From assembly GCA_041650055.1 (NCBI GenBank), contig JBAZLV010000011.1, positions 1 to 57,933 of the forward strand: a stretch of DNA of 57,933 nt, in the 5' to 3' direction. The notes under the pieces were generated by a model, which was not told the DNA's origin, made no database searches, and was given only the letters and a program-made list of their open reading frames with translations. Source of the DNA: JBAZLV01 sp041650055. GTDB taxonomy: Bacteria > Nitrospirota > UBA9217. Shown here in pieces: positions 37,258-47,000 of this stretch. Both the position numbers and the translations under genes were made by a program. Positions within the stretch are counted from its first letter, which is position 1; each line of letters opens with the position of its first letter.

Positions 37258-37260
37258 AGC

Positions 37261-37482
37261 ATGAAGGTAATTATCATTCTGGTAGTAGTCTCATGGCTGA
37301 TAGGAGTAATTTGTTCTATTCATCTCTGGAGCCAAAAATGTTCAGTCATCCGCAGGCTTCTTTGGTCACTTGTACCGTTTATTCCATTTTTAGGTCCTAT
37401 AATATATTACGCACTTTTTGAGCCACCACCAGTCCAGCCAAAGGACATGCAGGCACCTGAGAATCCTTACTTGTCAGGATAG
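37261..37482 (+). CDS. Small two-helix membrane protein
   Basis: The 73-residue product (ATG at 37261) has two hydrophobic segments (VIIILVVVSWLIGVICSIHL and LLWSLVPFIPFLGPIIYYAL) and a short Pro-rich cytoplasmic tail. The FLGPIIYYAL segment recalls the phospholipase-D nuclease N-terminal family of short membrane proteins. It lies between the IS remnant and the convergent Rhs array. Its function is unknown; it could be an immunity-type membrane protein, but nothing shows that. Confidence 0.6.
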   Translation: MKVIIILVVVSWLIGVICSIHLWSQKCSVIRRLLWSLVPFIPFLGPIIYYALFEPPPVQPKDMQAPENPYLSG

Positions 37483-37543
37483 CCAAGAGTAAGAAGTTTA
37501 TTTCATTTTTTGTTGCTCCGGCTGACTGTGACTCAAGGTTTTA

Positions 37544-38272
37544 TTATTTCCTATTCCTCATTGGCGAACCGACTGGATAAGATAAAAATTTACTGATTGA
37601 TTCAGAAATAGCATAAGCGATTTTCTCGACACCATCATCTTTCAAATATGAAGGTTGATTTTCAATATTTTGTATTTGAAATTCAATAATAGTCACAGGA
37701 ACTGAAATCATTTGCAGTAGAAAATCACTACTAGATTCTGTTATACAACAAATTTTTGAATCAAGTTTGTATATGTTTTCTTGCATGTAAATTGCGAGTG
37801 TCCTACTTTCACTTGTTAGGGTTTCCCGCGTCGCATTTCCCAAATAATCGATCATTTCTTGCGATATTCTTTTATCTGTTTCGTTAGTCTTCTTAAAATT
37901 TTTTCTTTTGAATTCAGGGTAGCGAATTCTTATACAATCAATGTTGGTAATTTTAAGCATTATAAATACATACAATTCAGAATTACTTAGCTCTGCCTTT
38001 TCTAATTTTTTTTCCCAGCTCTGAGAATAATCACTCTTTTTAAAATTGTAGATTTTTACATCTTCACCATTAAATTTCTTTTTTAAAGTACTTAAAATTT
38101 TAGTTGACAGTTTTTCAATTTCAACTTCAGAAGATGATTTTTGTTGCTCATCGTTTAATAATGTATCGATATAAATCTGCTTTATTTTTTTATTCTGTGC
38201 CAATGACACAGTAGATATGCAATCAAAGATAAAAAAAATTGTGATAATTATAAAAATTATACGTTTTATCAA
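37544..38272 (-). CDS. Exported protein with distant amidase_3-like layout, last gene of the Rhs array
   Basis: The 242-residue protein has a signal peptide (about 1-26). The later part, VPVTIIEFQIQNIENQPSYL followed by KIAYAISESI, resembles the end of N-acetylmuramoyl-L-alanine amidases (type 3), where a catalytic Glu sits in the equivalent IIE. EVEIEKLSTKILSTLKKK and the Leu/Ala-rich helix before YVFIML fit the same fold. The zinc-binding histidines (usually GHGG and SIH) are absent, so any hydrolase activity is doubtful. It follows a displaced Rhs module and is the candidate immunity protein for that module. The similarity is my visual judgement and is weak. Confidence 0.6.
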   Translation of the reverse strand: MIKRIIFIIITIFFIFDCISTVSLAQNKKIKQIYIDTLLNDEQQKSSSEVEIEKLSTKILSTLKKKFNGEDVKIYNFKKSDYSQSWEKKLEKAELSNSELYVFIMLKITNIDCIRIRYPEFKRKNFKKTNETDKRISQEMIDYLGNATRETLTSESRTLAIYMQENIYKLDSKICCITESSSDFLLQMISVPVTIIEFQIQNIENQPSYLKDDGVEKIAYAISESISKFLSYPVGSPMRNRK

Positions 38273-38289
38273 AAGATACCTCCTAATAT

Positions 38290-39286
38290 TTAGTTATATG
38301 ATGTTCTTTTATAATTATGAGGTTCTGTAAATTGATCATTTTCACAGTCCCATCCAGTCTCAAACTTACCGGATAAATAAATAGGGCTAGTAATCCATTG
38401 TCCCCATTCTATATCTTTGCCAGGATACTGCTTACCAAATCGTTTGCTGTTTTCTTCGTATACGTCATATATGCATCTTATATTTTTTTCTTTGCAACCA
38501 CATTTTCCCGATTGACCAACTAACTTAAGAGTATATCTTTGCTCCCATTCTCCATATTTTACATAAATTAATTTTCCATTTTTATCCGTTACATTTCCAG
38601 AACCTGACCATCTATTTACTCCTAAGATCGCAATCTCAGGACATTTACCTAATAAATCGAAACCATTAATTGGATTAGCTTGAACATAATCATATATATT
38701 AATACCTCCCCTTAGACCAATTGGATCCGCTTCCATGTATCTTCCTATAACCGGATTATAGTCCCTGTAATAGTTATAGTTCAACCCAGTTTCTGCATCA
38801 AAGTACTGTCCAGGGAATCTTAGGTTATTCGTGATAGTTGATAAGGTAATCGTCGTTTCTCCAAAAGGTTTGTAATCTCCTGCCCACACAACTGTCTTTG
38901 CGCTGTTCGTCATCTTCTGAGGAGTGTCAAGATGATCGTTGTGGTAATAATAGGTGTTCGTTCCTTCAATCTTTGCTAATGGCTGATCATTTAAGTAAAT
39001 GTATTCTGCTGTAATTGTACCTGAACTATTTGATTCTGCAATGATCAGGCCAGCTTGATTATAATGGAAGATCGTTGTTACACTATTTGCAATCTTCTTT
39101 ACTCTCTGGTCGTTGCCATTGTAGGTGTATTCACCTTTAGTGACTCCTGCGCCAACTACACGAATAAGTCGTTGGTTATCGTTGTATGTGAAAGCGCGTG
39201 CAGCTTCTTCGGTAGTGTTTCCATTATTATCATATCCATAGGATTTGCCATTGGCGCTGGCCAGCTTGTTCGTGTTCGCTGTATAA
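38290..39286 (-). pseudogene. Displaced Rhs C-terminal module (core end plus variable C-terminal domain)
   Basis: The module begins abruptly inside the YD-repeat core (YTANTNKLASANGKSYGYD) and continues through YTYNGNDQRVKKI, FPGQYFDAETGLNYNYYRDYNPVIGRYMEADPIGLRGG and a unique C-terminal region of about 110 residues (GKCPEIAILGVNRW onward, with Cys pairs CGCKEKNIRC). There is no start codon or signal peptide of its own; the first bases of the open frame belong to a foreign HTH fragment. It matches the known orphan rhs-CT arrangement: a displaced C-terminus with its partner gene, able to replace the tip of the full gene by recombination. The C-terminal domain is unrecognised. Confidence 0.85.
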
Positions 39287-39549
39287 TGTCGGCGTCTCTT
39301 GCAGAGTGATCGCCTATTATGAGGGAGACGCACTATCCCCCGGCGCATCTGATCGAGCCATTGGCGAAAGCGCTCAAGGTCTCAACGGACGAGTTGTTGG
39401 GCGTAAAACTTATCAAGCAGCAGCGCGATCCGCAATATGCGGCACTATGGCGTCGATTAAAAAAGATAGAGAGCCTTCCGAAACGTGACCAGAAAGCTCT
39501 CTTGCATTATCTCGATGCGCTCGTGCAGAAAAATGTGGCGGCTGGGTGA
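39287..39549 (+). pseudogene. Truncated and frameshifted XRE-type helix-turn-helix gene fragment
   Basis: From 39291 the plus strand reads GVSCRVIAYYE, the recognition helix of an XRE repressor. The frame then shifts by one base near 39324 into ETHYPPAHLIEPLAKALKVSTDELLGVKLI and the C-terminal helices to a stop at 39549. The first half of the HTH is missing and is replaced by Rhs sequence on the other strand. It is a non-functional insertion-scar fragment. Confidence 0.8.
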
Positions 39550-39556
39550 AAATAAT

Positions 39557-39583
39557 GTCGGGTTGCGCTACGCCTAACCCGAC
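39557..39583. repeat. REP-like hairpin
   Basis: GTCGGGTT, an 11-nt loop and AACCCGAC form an inverted repeat within TGTCGGGTTGCGCTACGCCT. Repeats of this type (GTAGGTCGGGTTAGCGTAGCG family) are scattered in many proteobacterial genomes. It directly follows the HTH fragment and probably came with it. Confidence 0.7.
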
Positions 39584-39590
39584 CTACCAA

Positions 39591-39989
39591 CTAATAATTT
39601 TTATCGAAGCGAGACGGCTTAGTGAGGCGCGGCTCGTCGTTTACACCCAGTGCTTTAAGAGAATCAAGCCAAGCCTTCTTCTCCAATCCCTGTTTTGTTT
39701 CGTGTGTCTTGGTGTTTAAAATGAAGTACCCAGGCTTGCAAACCTTTTTTTCCTCGGGAGAAAAGTATTCTTCAGTGGACACGTGACCAACAACTAGTCC
39801 GTCTATCACCTTATAGCTATTAACATTTGCATTAACGACAACTAAGTGCTGAGGGTCACTGATCAGTACTGCTCCGCTATAAACACGAACAAGAGAGTAG
39901 CCACCAGGAAGGCGGACAGCATAATCGCCACATGCCGATATGCTAAATACGAACAAAGACAACAGCAACAATATAGTATTTTTATTCAT
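39591..39989 (-). CDS. Small lipoprotein, candidate immunity partner of the adjacent Rhs module
   Basis: The 132-residue product has a lipoprotein signal (FSISAC) and a beta-rich body (CGDYAVRLPGGYSLVRVYSGAVLIS, VVNANVNSYKVIDGLVVGHVS). It starts 2 bp after the stop of the displaced Rhs C-terminus at 39992. That is the position of immunity genes in rhs/CDI loci. I do not recognise the family securely. A lipid anchor would place it in the envelope. Confidence 0.7.
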   Translation of the reverse strand: MNKNTILLLLSLFVFSISACGDYAVRLPGGYSLVRVYSGAVLISDPQHLVVVNANVNSYKVIDGLVVGHVSTEEYFSPEEKKVCKPGYFILNTKTHETKQGLEKKAWLDSLKALGVNDEPRLTKPSRFDKNY

Positions 39990-39991
39990 AT

Positions 39992-40807
39992 TTAAAAGCT
40001 CCCATTTCCCGACACATTGCTTGACCAGTCTGCGTTGATTCGATATGGCGTACCACCTACCTCGATACCCACATCGAGTGGATCTCTAAACCAGTCTCTG
40101 ATTTTAAAACTCGTAGAGCAACTAAAAGAGAACGTCTTGCTGTTACAGTCTGCGGAAACATTGCAACTAGCTGAACGGAAAAATGTACTCTTGCCGACCG
40201 AGAACAGGCAAGGTTCTCCTGTCACGTTAGTTTCCGCTGTATCTGCCAAACCAAAAGACCCTGATTTTGAACCTTTATCGCACTCTTTACATAGAGTACC
40301 CGCTTTTGCTGCCGCAGCCATTTGAACTTTGCTTTTAAAAGAATTCACAGAACCCTGCACAGAAGCTGAATTTTGGAATGCACCGAGAAGCCCAACCGCA
40401 CCAAGGTCAAGTGTGCCACCGCCGGAATAGTATCGTTTAACAAAGTCGAAGGTACAGAAGAGCCCAAGCGGATCGGTAAAACGCAACGGGTTGCCGTTAA
40501 CATAACGATATGGGTTTATGCCGCCGCTTAACCCGATGGGGTCGCTCTCCATGTAACGCCCGATGATCGCGTGGTAATCGCGGTTTAAATTATAGTTCAA
40601 CCCAGTCTCAGCATCATAGTACTGCCCTGGGAATCTTAAGTTGTTCGTGATTGTGCTGACGGTAATGGTCGTCTCACCAAATGGTTTATAATCTGCAGAC
40701 CATACAACCGTCTTTGCACTGTTCGTCATCTTCTGCGGAGTGGCAAGATGATTGTTGTGGTAATAATAAACGTTTGTTCCTTCAATCTTGGCAAGCGGCT
40801 GACCATT
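39992..40807 (-). pseudogene. 3-prime part of a displaced Rhs module, separated from its 5-prime part by IS630
   Basis: Sequence resumes at NGQPLAKIEGTNVYYYHNNH and runs through FPGQYYDAETGLNYNLNRDYH, GRYMESDPIGLSGGINPYRYVNGNPLRFTDPLGL to a unique C-terminal region of about 160 residues. That region begins with a hydrophobic/Ala-rich stretch (LGAVGLLGAFQNSASV) and has several Cys residues (CKECDKGSKSG, CNVSADCNSKTFSFSC). The frame matches exactly the one left at 41930 once the insertion sequence and one TA copy are removed. The C-terminal domain is not one I recognise. Confidence 0.85.
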
Positions 40808-40809
40808 TA

Positions 40810-41927
40810 TACTCAGCGTCCTAAATGATTGCGCATAGACGTCGAAGCGTATTGTTTGGTTTGCGCCATGCTTCAAACTGGTTCGATACGGCCTGGTTAA
40901 GTTGCTCAATCTCCGCGAAGTAACGATTATGCGTACAAAGAGTCCGTGTCAGTTTCCATACCCGCTCTACAGTGTTCAGCTCAGGACTGTACGGCGGCAA
41001 AAAAACGAGTTTCAGTTTATGCCGGTATCTGCGAAGCCATGGTCTTAAGAGCTTGGCATGATGCCAGCGAGCGTTATCCAGTACGACAACCATTTTCCGG
41101 CCTTGCCGACGATGGCGCACCAACTTTTGTAGAAACGAGAGAAATGTCATGGCGTCAAACTTCTTGCTACGGTTCGTGACCAAATATCCATCTCCACTGC
41201 GGACAGCGCCGAAGACCCCAATACTCTTTCGGGTAGGCGCATGCAGAACAATGGGATCAACCTCTTCCGGTGGTATCCACATGGCACATCGTGATCCATG
41301 CTGCTGGAAGTGGCACTCGTCTTCAAACCAGAGGTCAAGATCGTTTCTAAGCGCCAGACGCCGGAGTTTTTTTAAACCTTTGCTGTGCTACAGGATCAGC
41401 ATTCGCGATAACAGGACGTGGCTTTCTCCGGCGGAATCCTAATTGATGGAATAACCGCTGGCATTGCCTGACTCCCATATTCACTCCGAACTGTTGGGAC
41501 AGATGATGGCTTAGAAGCTTTCCATCCCACAGATTCTGAGAATAGCCCAAATCACGTGGAGAACGACGTAGATCACGCCCGACACGCTTTTGAATGTTAG
41601 AATCCACTGTGGTAGGACGTCCCGGTCGTTGAATCTCCTGAAGACCGGCAAAGCCGCTTCGCTCAAAACGATGAACCCAGTACTGTACGGTTCGCGGACT
41701 GTGCCCAAAGAGTTTCGCCACCTCCGTGCTGCTATATCCGGAGCTAACTAAGAGGATGCCATGAAGTTTATGATCATATCGAGACTCATCGGATCGCAGA
41801 ATTTCCTGTTGTACCGAAATCCGCATGATGTCCGCCTCTTTAATTTCGAGTTTGCGCATACTGCCCCCTTTCTTCAGGGAGTATAACAGAAATAAAACTA
41901 ATGCGCAATTATTTATGTCGCTATGTA
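40810..41927 (-). mobile_element. IS630-family insertion sequence, 1118 bp, with TA target duplication
   Basis: Both ends begin TAC and share an imperfect terminal inverted repeat of about 27 bp (common blocks AGCG, TAAAT and ATTGCGCAT). TA is present on both flanks (40808-40809 and 41928-41929), the hallmark of IS630/Tc1-mariner insertion. Removing the element and one TA restores the Rhs frame EYVYL-NGQPLAKIEG. The element carries one transposase region in two overlapping frames. The Rhs flanks remain in register, so the insertion is likely recent. Confidence 0.93.
40821..41859 (-). CDS. IS630-family transposase in two frames joined at a run of seven A
   Basis: The first frame (41859 to 41347) encodes the paired HTH region (GYSSTEVAKLFGHSPRTVQYWVHR, GRPTTVDSNIQKRV). 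The second encodes the DDE_3 domain (FEDECHF with the first Asp, VVVLDNARWHHAK with the second, LPPYSPELNTVERVW with the Glu), ending at 40821. The frames meet at TTTAAAAAAACTCC near 41370. Continuation needs a +1 (or -2) shift: either transcriptional or ribosomal slippage on the A-run, as used by many IS, or one extra A that kills the gene. All catalytic residues are intact, so slippage is plausible. Confidence 0.85.
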
Positions 41928-41929
41928 TA

Positions 41930-43003
41930 AATATACATATTCCGCTGTTACAGTGCCAGCGCTATTTGATTCTGCGATGATCTGGCCAGTCTGATCGTAA
42001 TGAAAGATCGTCGTGACTCCGCTCACGAGTTTTTTGACGCGCTGACCATTGCCGTTGTACGTATACTCACCTTTGGTAACGCCTGCATCAACTACACGAA
42101 TAAGTCGTTGGTTATCGTTGTATGTGAAAGCGCGTGCAGCTTCGGCTGTGGTATTTCCGTTATTATCATATCCATAAGATTTGCCGTTGGCGCTGGCCAG
42201 CTTGTTCGTGTTCGCTGTATAAGTATAGGCATTCGTATTCTCTGTCTTTCGATTTCCTACTCCGTCATACGTCCATGCAAGGCTTCCCCAAATGCCACTT
42301 GAAGTACCGGCAGAGAGACGGTCGAGAGCGTCATAGGTGAATGATTTATTCTTGGTTGCTTCAATACTATTTGTCATAGCAGTGATGTTTCCATTGGCGT
42401 CGAATGCGGATGCCAGATTCAGGATGCCGGGGACTACAATGCTGCTCAATCTATATTGATTGTCATAACTAATCGTTTCAGTAAGTCCATTCCCGTATGT
42501 TAACCCACTCATCCCTCCGAATGGTTTGTAAATAATACTTGATGCGAGATTGGCAGCGCCGTTGAGGACGGATACTGCTCTATCGTTGGTGTAATTGTAA
42601 GTAATCACCTTTCCAGACGGATAGGTCATGGTTTTCATGTTGCCGTTTTGATCATAGGTGTATTGAGTAATATACGTTTTGCTGTCGATTATTTTCGTCT
42701 CTTTTGTTATCTGCCCTTTTTTTGAATATTCATAACCCGTTTTTCCTGATGCATCTGCCATGCTGCAAAGTCTGCCTTTGCCGTTTGTGCAAGTGTCATA
42801 GGCATAGGTAATATCGGTATCTGATGGGAAATCTATTTTTGTGAGGCGATTGGCTGCATCATATTGGTATGAGATTGTGGTGTTTGTTGCATCTTTCTTG
42901 CTGGTCATGTTTCCAGCTGGATCGTATGTGTAGGTCGTGGTTCCGGTATCTGGTGATATGACTTGATAGACCCTACCTTTGTCATCGTATTTGTAGATAA
43001 TCG
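41930..43003 (-). pseudogene. 5-prime part of a displaced Rhs module (YD-repeat core)
   Basis: Homology to the full Rhs gene starts abruptly at YKYDDKGRVYQVISPDTG, close after the stop of the gene at 43032, and continues through GNMTSKKDATNTTISYQYDAANRL to EYVYL, where IS630 enters. There is no start codon, ribosome binding site or signal peptide. It is close to the equivalent part of the full gene at the DNA level, so it offers a long tract for homologous exchange of C-termini. Confidence 0.88.
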
Positions 43004-43031
43004 CATTCCAGTGCTTATTAGATAGTTTAAA

Positions 43032-43514
43032 CTATCGACTTGTCTTCGGTGTTTTTACTGGATTGTTGTCTTGACAAGAATCCTTATTATCGCTTATCGG
43101 GGTACTCGGCCCTACAACGGTACCATCCATAAGAACCATCGTGCTAAAATAACTACTGGCGCTAATGCCATCAAAATCTGTAGCTGCGCTGGCCGCTATG
43201 CTATAGTACCATCTATCCTTAAAATTGCGATCCCATATCGGCATTAAAGAAATTGAGACAATTCGAAAATTGGTAAACCTTGGGTACTTTTTTTTGATCC
43301 ACTGTTGTGCTACAGCGATAGCCTTGTGAATAGGATAAGGTGGTTCCTTATCCAACTTCCAGTTCGGACATTTTTCAAGAACAGCCCGTGTTGTAACAAA
43401 CACCGTTCTTTTACCACTCTCATCTACGTGTTCCGTCAAATGAACAATGTCACTTGCAAATCCCTTGACTGTGAACAAACTGAAAGTCAGTATAGTAATT
43501 ATATATTTTTTCAT
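43032..43514 (-). CDS. Small exported protein of unknown function in the Rhs array
   Basis: The ATG at 43514 (GGAGAA before it) gives 160 residues with a signal peptide (KKYIITILTFSLFTVKGFA). The mature part has an alpha/beta pattern (AVAQQWIKKKYPRFTNFRIVSISLMPI, RWYYSIAAS, VLMDGTVVGPS) that resembles small NTF2-like or PepSY-like folds; no family is assigned. It is the second small gene after the full Rhs gene and may be an additional immunity or accessory protein. Confidence 0.75.
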   Translation of the reverse strand: MKKYIITILTFSLFTVKGFASDIVHLTEHVDESGKRTVFVTTRAVLEKCPNWKLDKEPPYPIHKAIAVAQQWIKKKYPRFTNFRIVSISLMPIWDRNFKDRWYYSIAASAATDFDGISASSYFSTMVLMDGTVVGPSTPISDNKDSCQDNNPVKTPKTSR

Positions 43515-43540
43515 TTTTTCTCCTGCAACCATACTGTTGT

Positions 43541-44044
43541 TTAATGAGAGAACCGTTTATGGTCAAATTTAAAAAATTTATCTCTGCTACAATTAACTAA
43601 TAAGGTTTTATTCCATTCTTTGTCTTGATTGTCGTACTCATATCTAATAAACAGTACAATTCGCACCGTTTTTTCTTTATCAGTCCAAGTTGCAATGTAG
43701 CGCGCAGGCGGCTTAGACGTCGCATCCCAGGATCCGGTATTGCTATTAAAATTTTCCCAGATTCTTGTGCCATAACCATCTTCCGAATATGGGATGAAAC
43801 CACGTGCTAGGAACTCTTTATCGTAAAAAGAAGTAACTTCAGCCGCAGGAAAACTAATTTTTACTTTATAAAACAATTCTTCTTCCCATGCCGATTCTTT
43901 CATGTTGCTACTTACATTAAAACCAGTGGAATATATAGGGAGATTGTTATTTAGAGGTTTGTTTCGCTCTCCATTTGCGAAGCCAATAAAGATTATGAAT
44001 AAACCAATAAGTGATGTTAAAACTATAGAATGTTTTTTTCTCAT
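43541..44044 (-). CDS. Exported small protein directly after the full Rhs gene, candidate immunity protein
   Basis: The ATG at 44044 (GAGGAAG before it) gives 167 residues with a membrane/signal segment (HSIVLTSLIGLFIIFIGFANG). The mature part has aromatic-rich beta segments (FYDKEFLARGFIPYSEDGYG, YIATWTDKEKTVRIVLFIRYEY). It begins 14 bp after the Rhs stop, the canonical position of an Rhs immunity gene. An exported immunity protein would imply that the Rhs tip acts outside the cytoplasm. No family is recognised. Confidence 0.75.
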   Translation of the reverse strand: MRKKHSIVLTSLIGLFIIFIGFANGERNKPLNNNLPIYSTGFNVSSNMKESAWEEELFYKVKISFPAAEVTSFYDKEFLARGFIPYSEDGYGTRIWENFNSNTGSWDATSKPPARYIATWTDKEKTVRIVLFIRYEYDNQDKEWNKTLLVNCSRDKFFKFDHKRFSH

Positions 44045-44058
44045 ACTCTTCCTCACTC

Positions 44059-47000
44059 TCACTTTGAATAAATTCCTGGGGGAGGCGGGAAAATAGGCTG
44101 GCAACTGCAGCCGCCGCCGCTTTTTTCCTTTCCAGGTGTTGCAAACATAGAGCCTTTTTCTTCTTTATATTCGGTACCTCCATACTTCGAGTATTCCACA
44201 GTAAAGCTAGTAGTCGATTCTTCCGTTTTAAAATATGTAATTTCCTTGCCGCATTTATCTTTTTCTCTACAGAAAAGTAAATTTATAGTTTTATAATTAT
44301 CTGTCAATGTTACATCTATTCGTTTAGCGCGATGAAAATTACACCAACAGAGCATGTTAATGCGGCTATAGCCAGTATATATCCAATTTCCGTAAAAAGT
44401 TATTTCTTTTACGTCTTGCCAGTTAATGGTTGACGAGGAAGCAACCTCACATGAAAGGCCAAAAATATCTATAAAAATAACCGGATTATTTCCAACAAAA
44501 GCATAAAGATGATTAAACCCTTTATTAATTCCACTTAAATCGCTTTGCAAATACCTTCCTATCTCTGGGTTGTAATCGCGGTAATAATTGTAGTTCATTC
44601 CTGTCTCTGCATCAAAGTATTGCCCAGGGAAGCGGAGATTCAGATTTGCGGTACCAGTAATCGTCGCTCCATTTCCAAAGGGTTTTGTTGTAATCTCCCA
44701 AACTTTCGCTCGTGTTGCCGCCGTCATCGCAACCGGTGTGCCGAGATGGTCGTTATGAATGTAGTTCGTACCAGATAAATCGATTTTTGCTAGCGGTTTG
44801 CTGTTTAAATAAACATATTCCGCTGTTGTTGCTCCAGTGTTATCAGACTCCGCAATCAGCTGCCCCCGTAGATCGTAATGGAACACTGTTGTTTTGCCAT
44901 TTACGATTTTCTTGACGCGCTGAGCGTTCGCATTGTAAGTGTACTCCCCTTTGGTGACACCAGCATCGACTACACGGACTAAGCGCTGATTGTCGTTATA
45001 AACAAACACTCGTGAGCTTTCCTCAGTCGTATTGCCATTGTTATCATAGTTGTATGCTTTGCCATTTGCGCTGCTTAGTTTATTTGTGCCTGTCCTATAC
45101 GTATAGCTATTCAAATTCTCCATCTGTCTATTCCCTACGCCGTCATAAGTCCAAGTGAGAGTGCCCCATATTCCTGGTGCCGCCGCTGTAGAAAGACGGT
45201 CGAGTGAGTCGTAGCTAAATGACTTGTTCTTTGCCACATCGAGCGTATTATTGATAGCAGTAATATTGCCATTCGAGTCATAAGAAGAATAATTGAGGCT
45301 CATCACAGGACTAGCCGTGATCGAACTTATGCGATATTGATTGTCATAATTAACAGTTCCTATTATTCCATTGCCGTAAGTAATCGAACTCAATCCTCCA
45401 AACGGCTTGTAGTTAATATTCGTTGCGAGGTTAGCGGCATTATTTAACACGCTTACGGCTTTGTCATTCGCGTAGTTATATGTAATTACGCGACCGCTTG
45501 GATATGTCATCGTTTTTAGATTGCGATTCATATCATATGAGTATTGAATAACGTAAGTCACTCCATCGATCACCTTTGTTTCTTTTCGTAACTGCCCCTT
45601 TGGTGTATACTCGTACGCTGTGGTTCCTAAGGAATCGGTCATCGAACATAAAAGACCCTTGCCATTCAGACACGAATCATAAATATAAACAATGTCTGTG
45701 TCAGTTGGAAAATCGATCTTCGTCAGGCGATTTACTGCATCATATTGGTAAGTGATTGTGGTGTTTGTTGCATCCTTTTTGCTGGTCATGTTTCCTGCTG
45801 GATCGTAGGTGTAGGTCGTGGTTCCCGTATCTGGTGAGATGGTTTGATAGACCCTACCTTTGTCGTCGTATTTATACGTTGTGGTATTATTGTTTGCATC
45901 TTTGACTGAAGCTAAATTGCTACTCGTATCATAGGTGTACGCTGTTGTAACGGTTCCTGGTTGAATTACCGTGATGAGCCTATTGAGCGCATCATAAGCA
46001 TAGGTCGTAGTGTTGGTCTTCGGGTCTTTTGCGCTTATGCGGTTACCATGGTAGTCATATCCGTACTGCGTATACGTGCTGTCCGGGTTCGTGACCTTGG
46101 AAAGCCGGTTAAGGGCATCATATTGATAGCTCAGTGTTTTTTGGAGGGTATTACTTGCATCTTTGATTTCTTCTTTTAATCTGTTTCCTGCGCTGTCATA
46201 AGTATAATTGATAGTGTTATTCTGGTTGTCTTTTATGGTTATAAGATTTCCCAGAGTATCATAGGTGTAATAGATCGTGTTCCCTTCGGGAAGAATAATA
46301 TGGTCTATTTTGTCGGTTGATCCACTCCCGCCGCAGGATGAGCAGCCGCCTGAACCGGAAACATAGAAATATTGGGTTGCTGCAGTGTCTCCTGCTGCTT
46401 TGACCGTGAGAACCCTGCCATTAGTGTCATAAGTGTAAGTGGTGGCATTGCCATTGGGATCGGTGATGGTCTGAGGATTCCCTAGCTGGTCATGGTTACT
46501 GTAAGTTGTTGTTCCGATAAGGGGTTGGGCTACTGAGAGAAGATTTCCTGTTGCAGAATCGTATGAGTATGTGGTTATGTCACTTACATCGGTTCTGGGG
46601 CCATCTATGGTTTTGATTCTGCCATTTGAATCATAGGTAAAGGTGGTTGTATATGAGAAGGTTGTAGCATTCCCTAAGAGCCCTGTCTCAGTTGTGGTTA
46701 AGAGATTTCCATTGGTGTCATAGGTGTTGGTTATGACTTTATTCTGGGCTGGGTCTACTACGCTTTTGACTGTTTCAGTTAAGACTTTACTAAAATTGGG
46801 GTCATACGTATACGTTACGGCCTTTTCGATGCTGGTTCCTGGTGCATCGGTTCTGGTTAGGGTGTTTCCTCTGGTATCGTAGGTGAAGGTTATGGCGTTT
46901 CTTAATGTGGTGGTTGGTGAGCTTACAGTGCCTATGTTTTCATAGTATTCTTCCCGGGTGATCCACATGTTGCTATCCCGAATAAAGGTGGTTACATTTC

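Noticed and set aside
37222..37260. Longer start for the small membrane protein, inside the IS3 end
   Set aside because: The extra residues come from the IS terminus and lack a ribosome binding site; ATG at 37261 begins directly with the hydrophobic helix.
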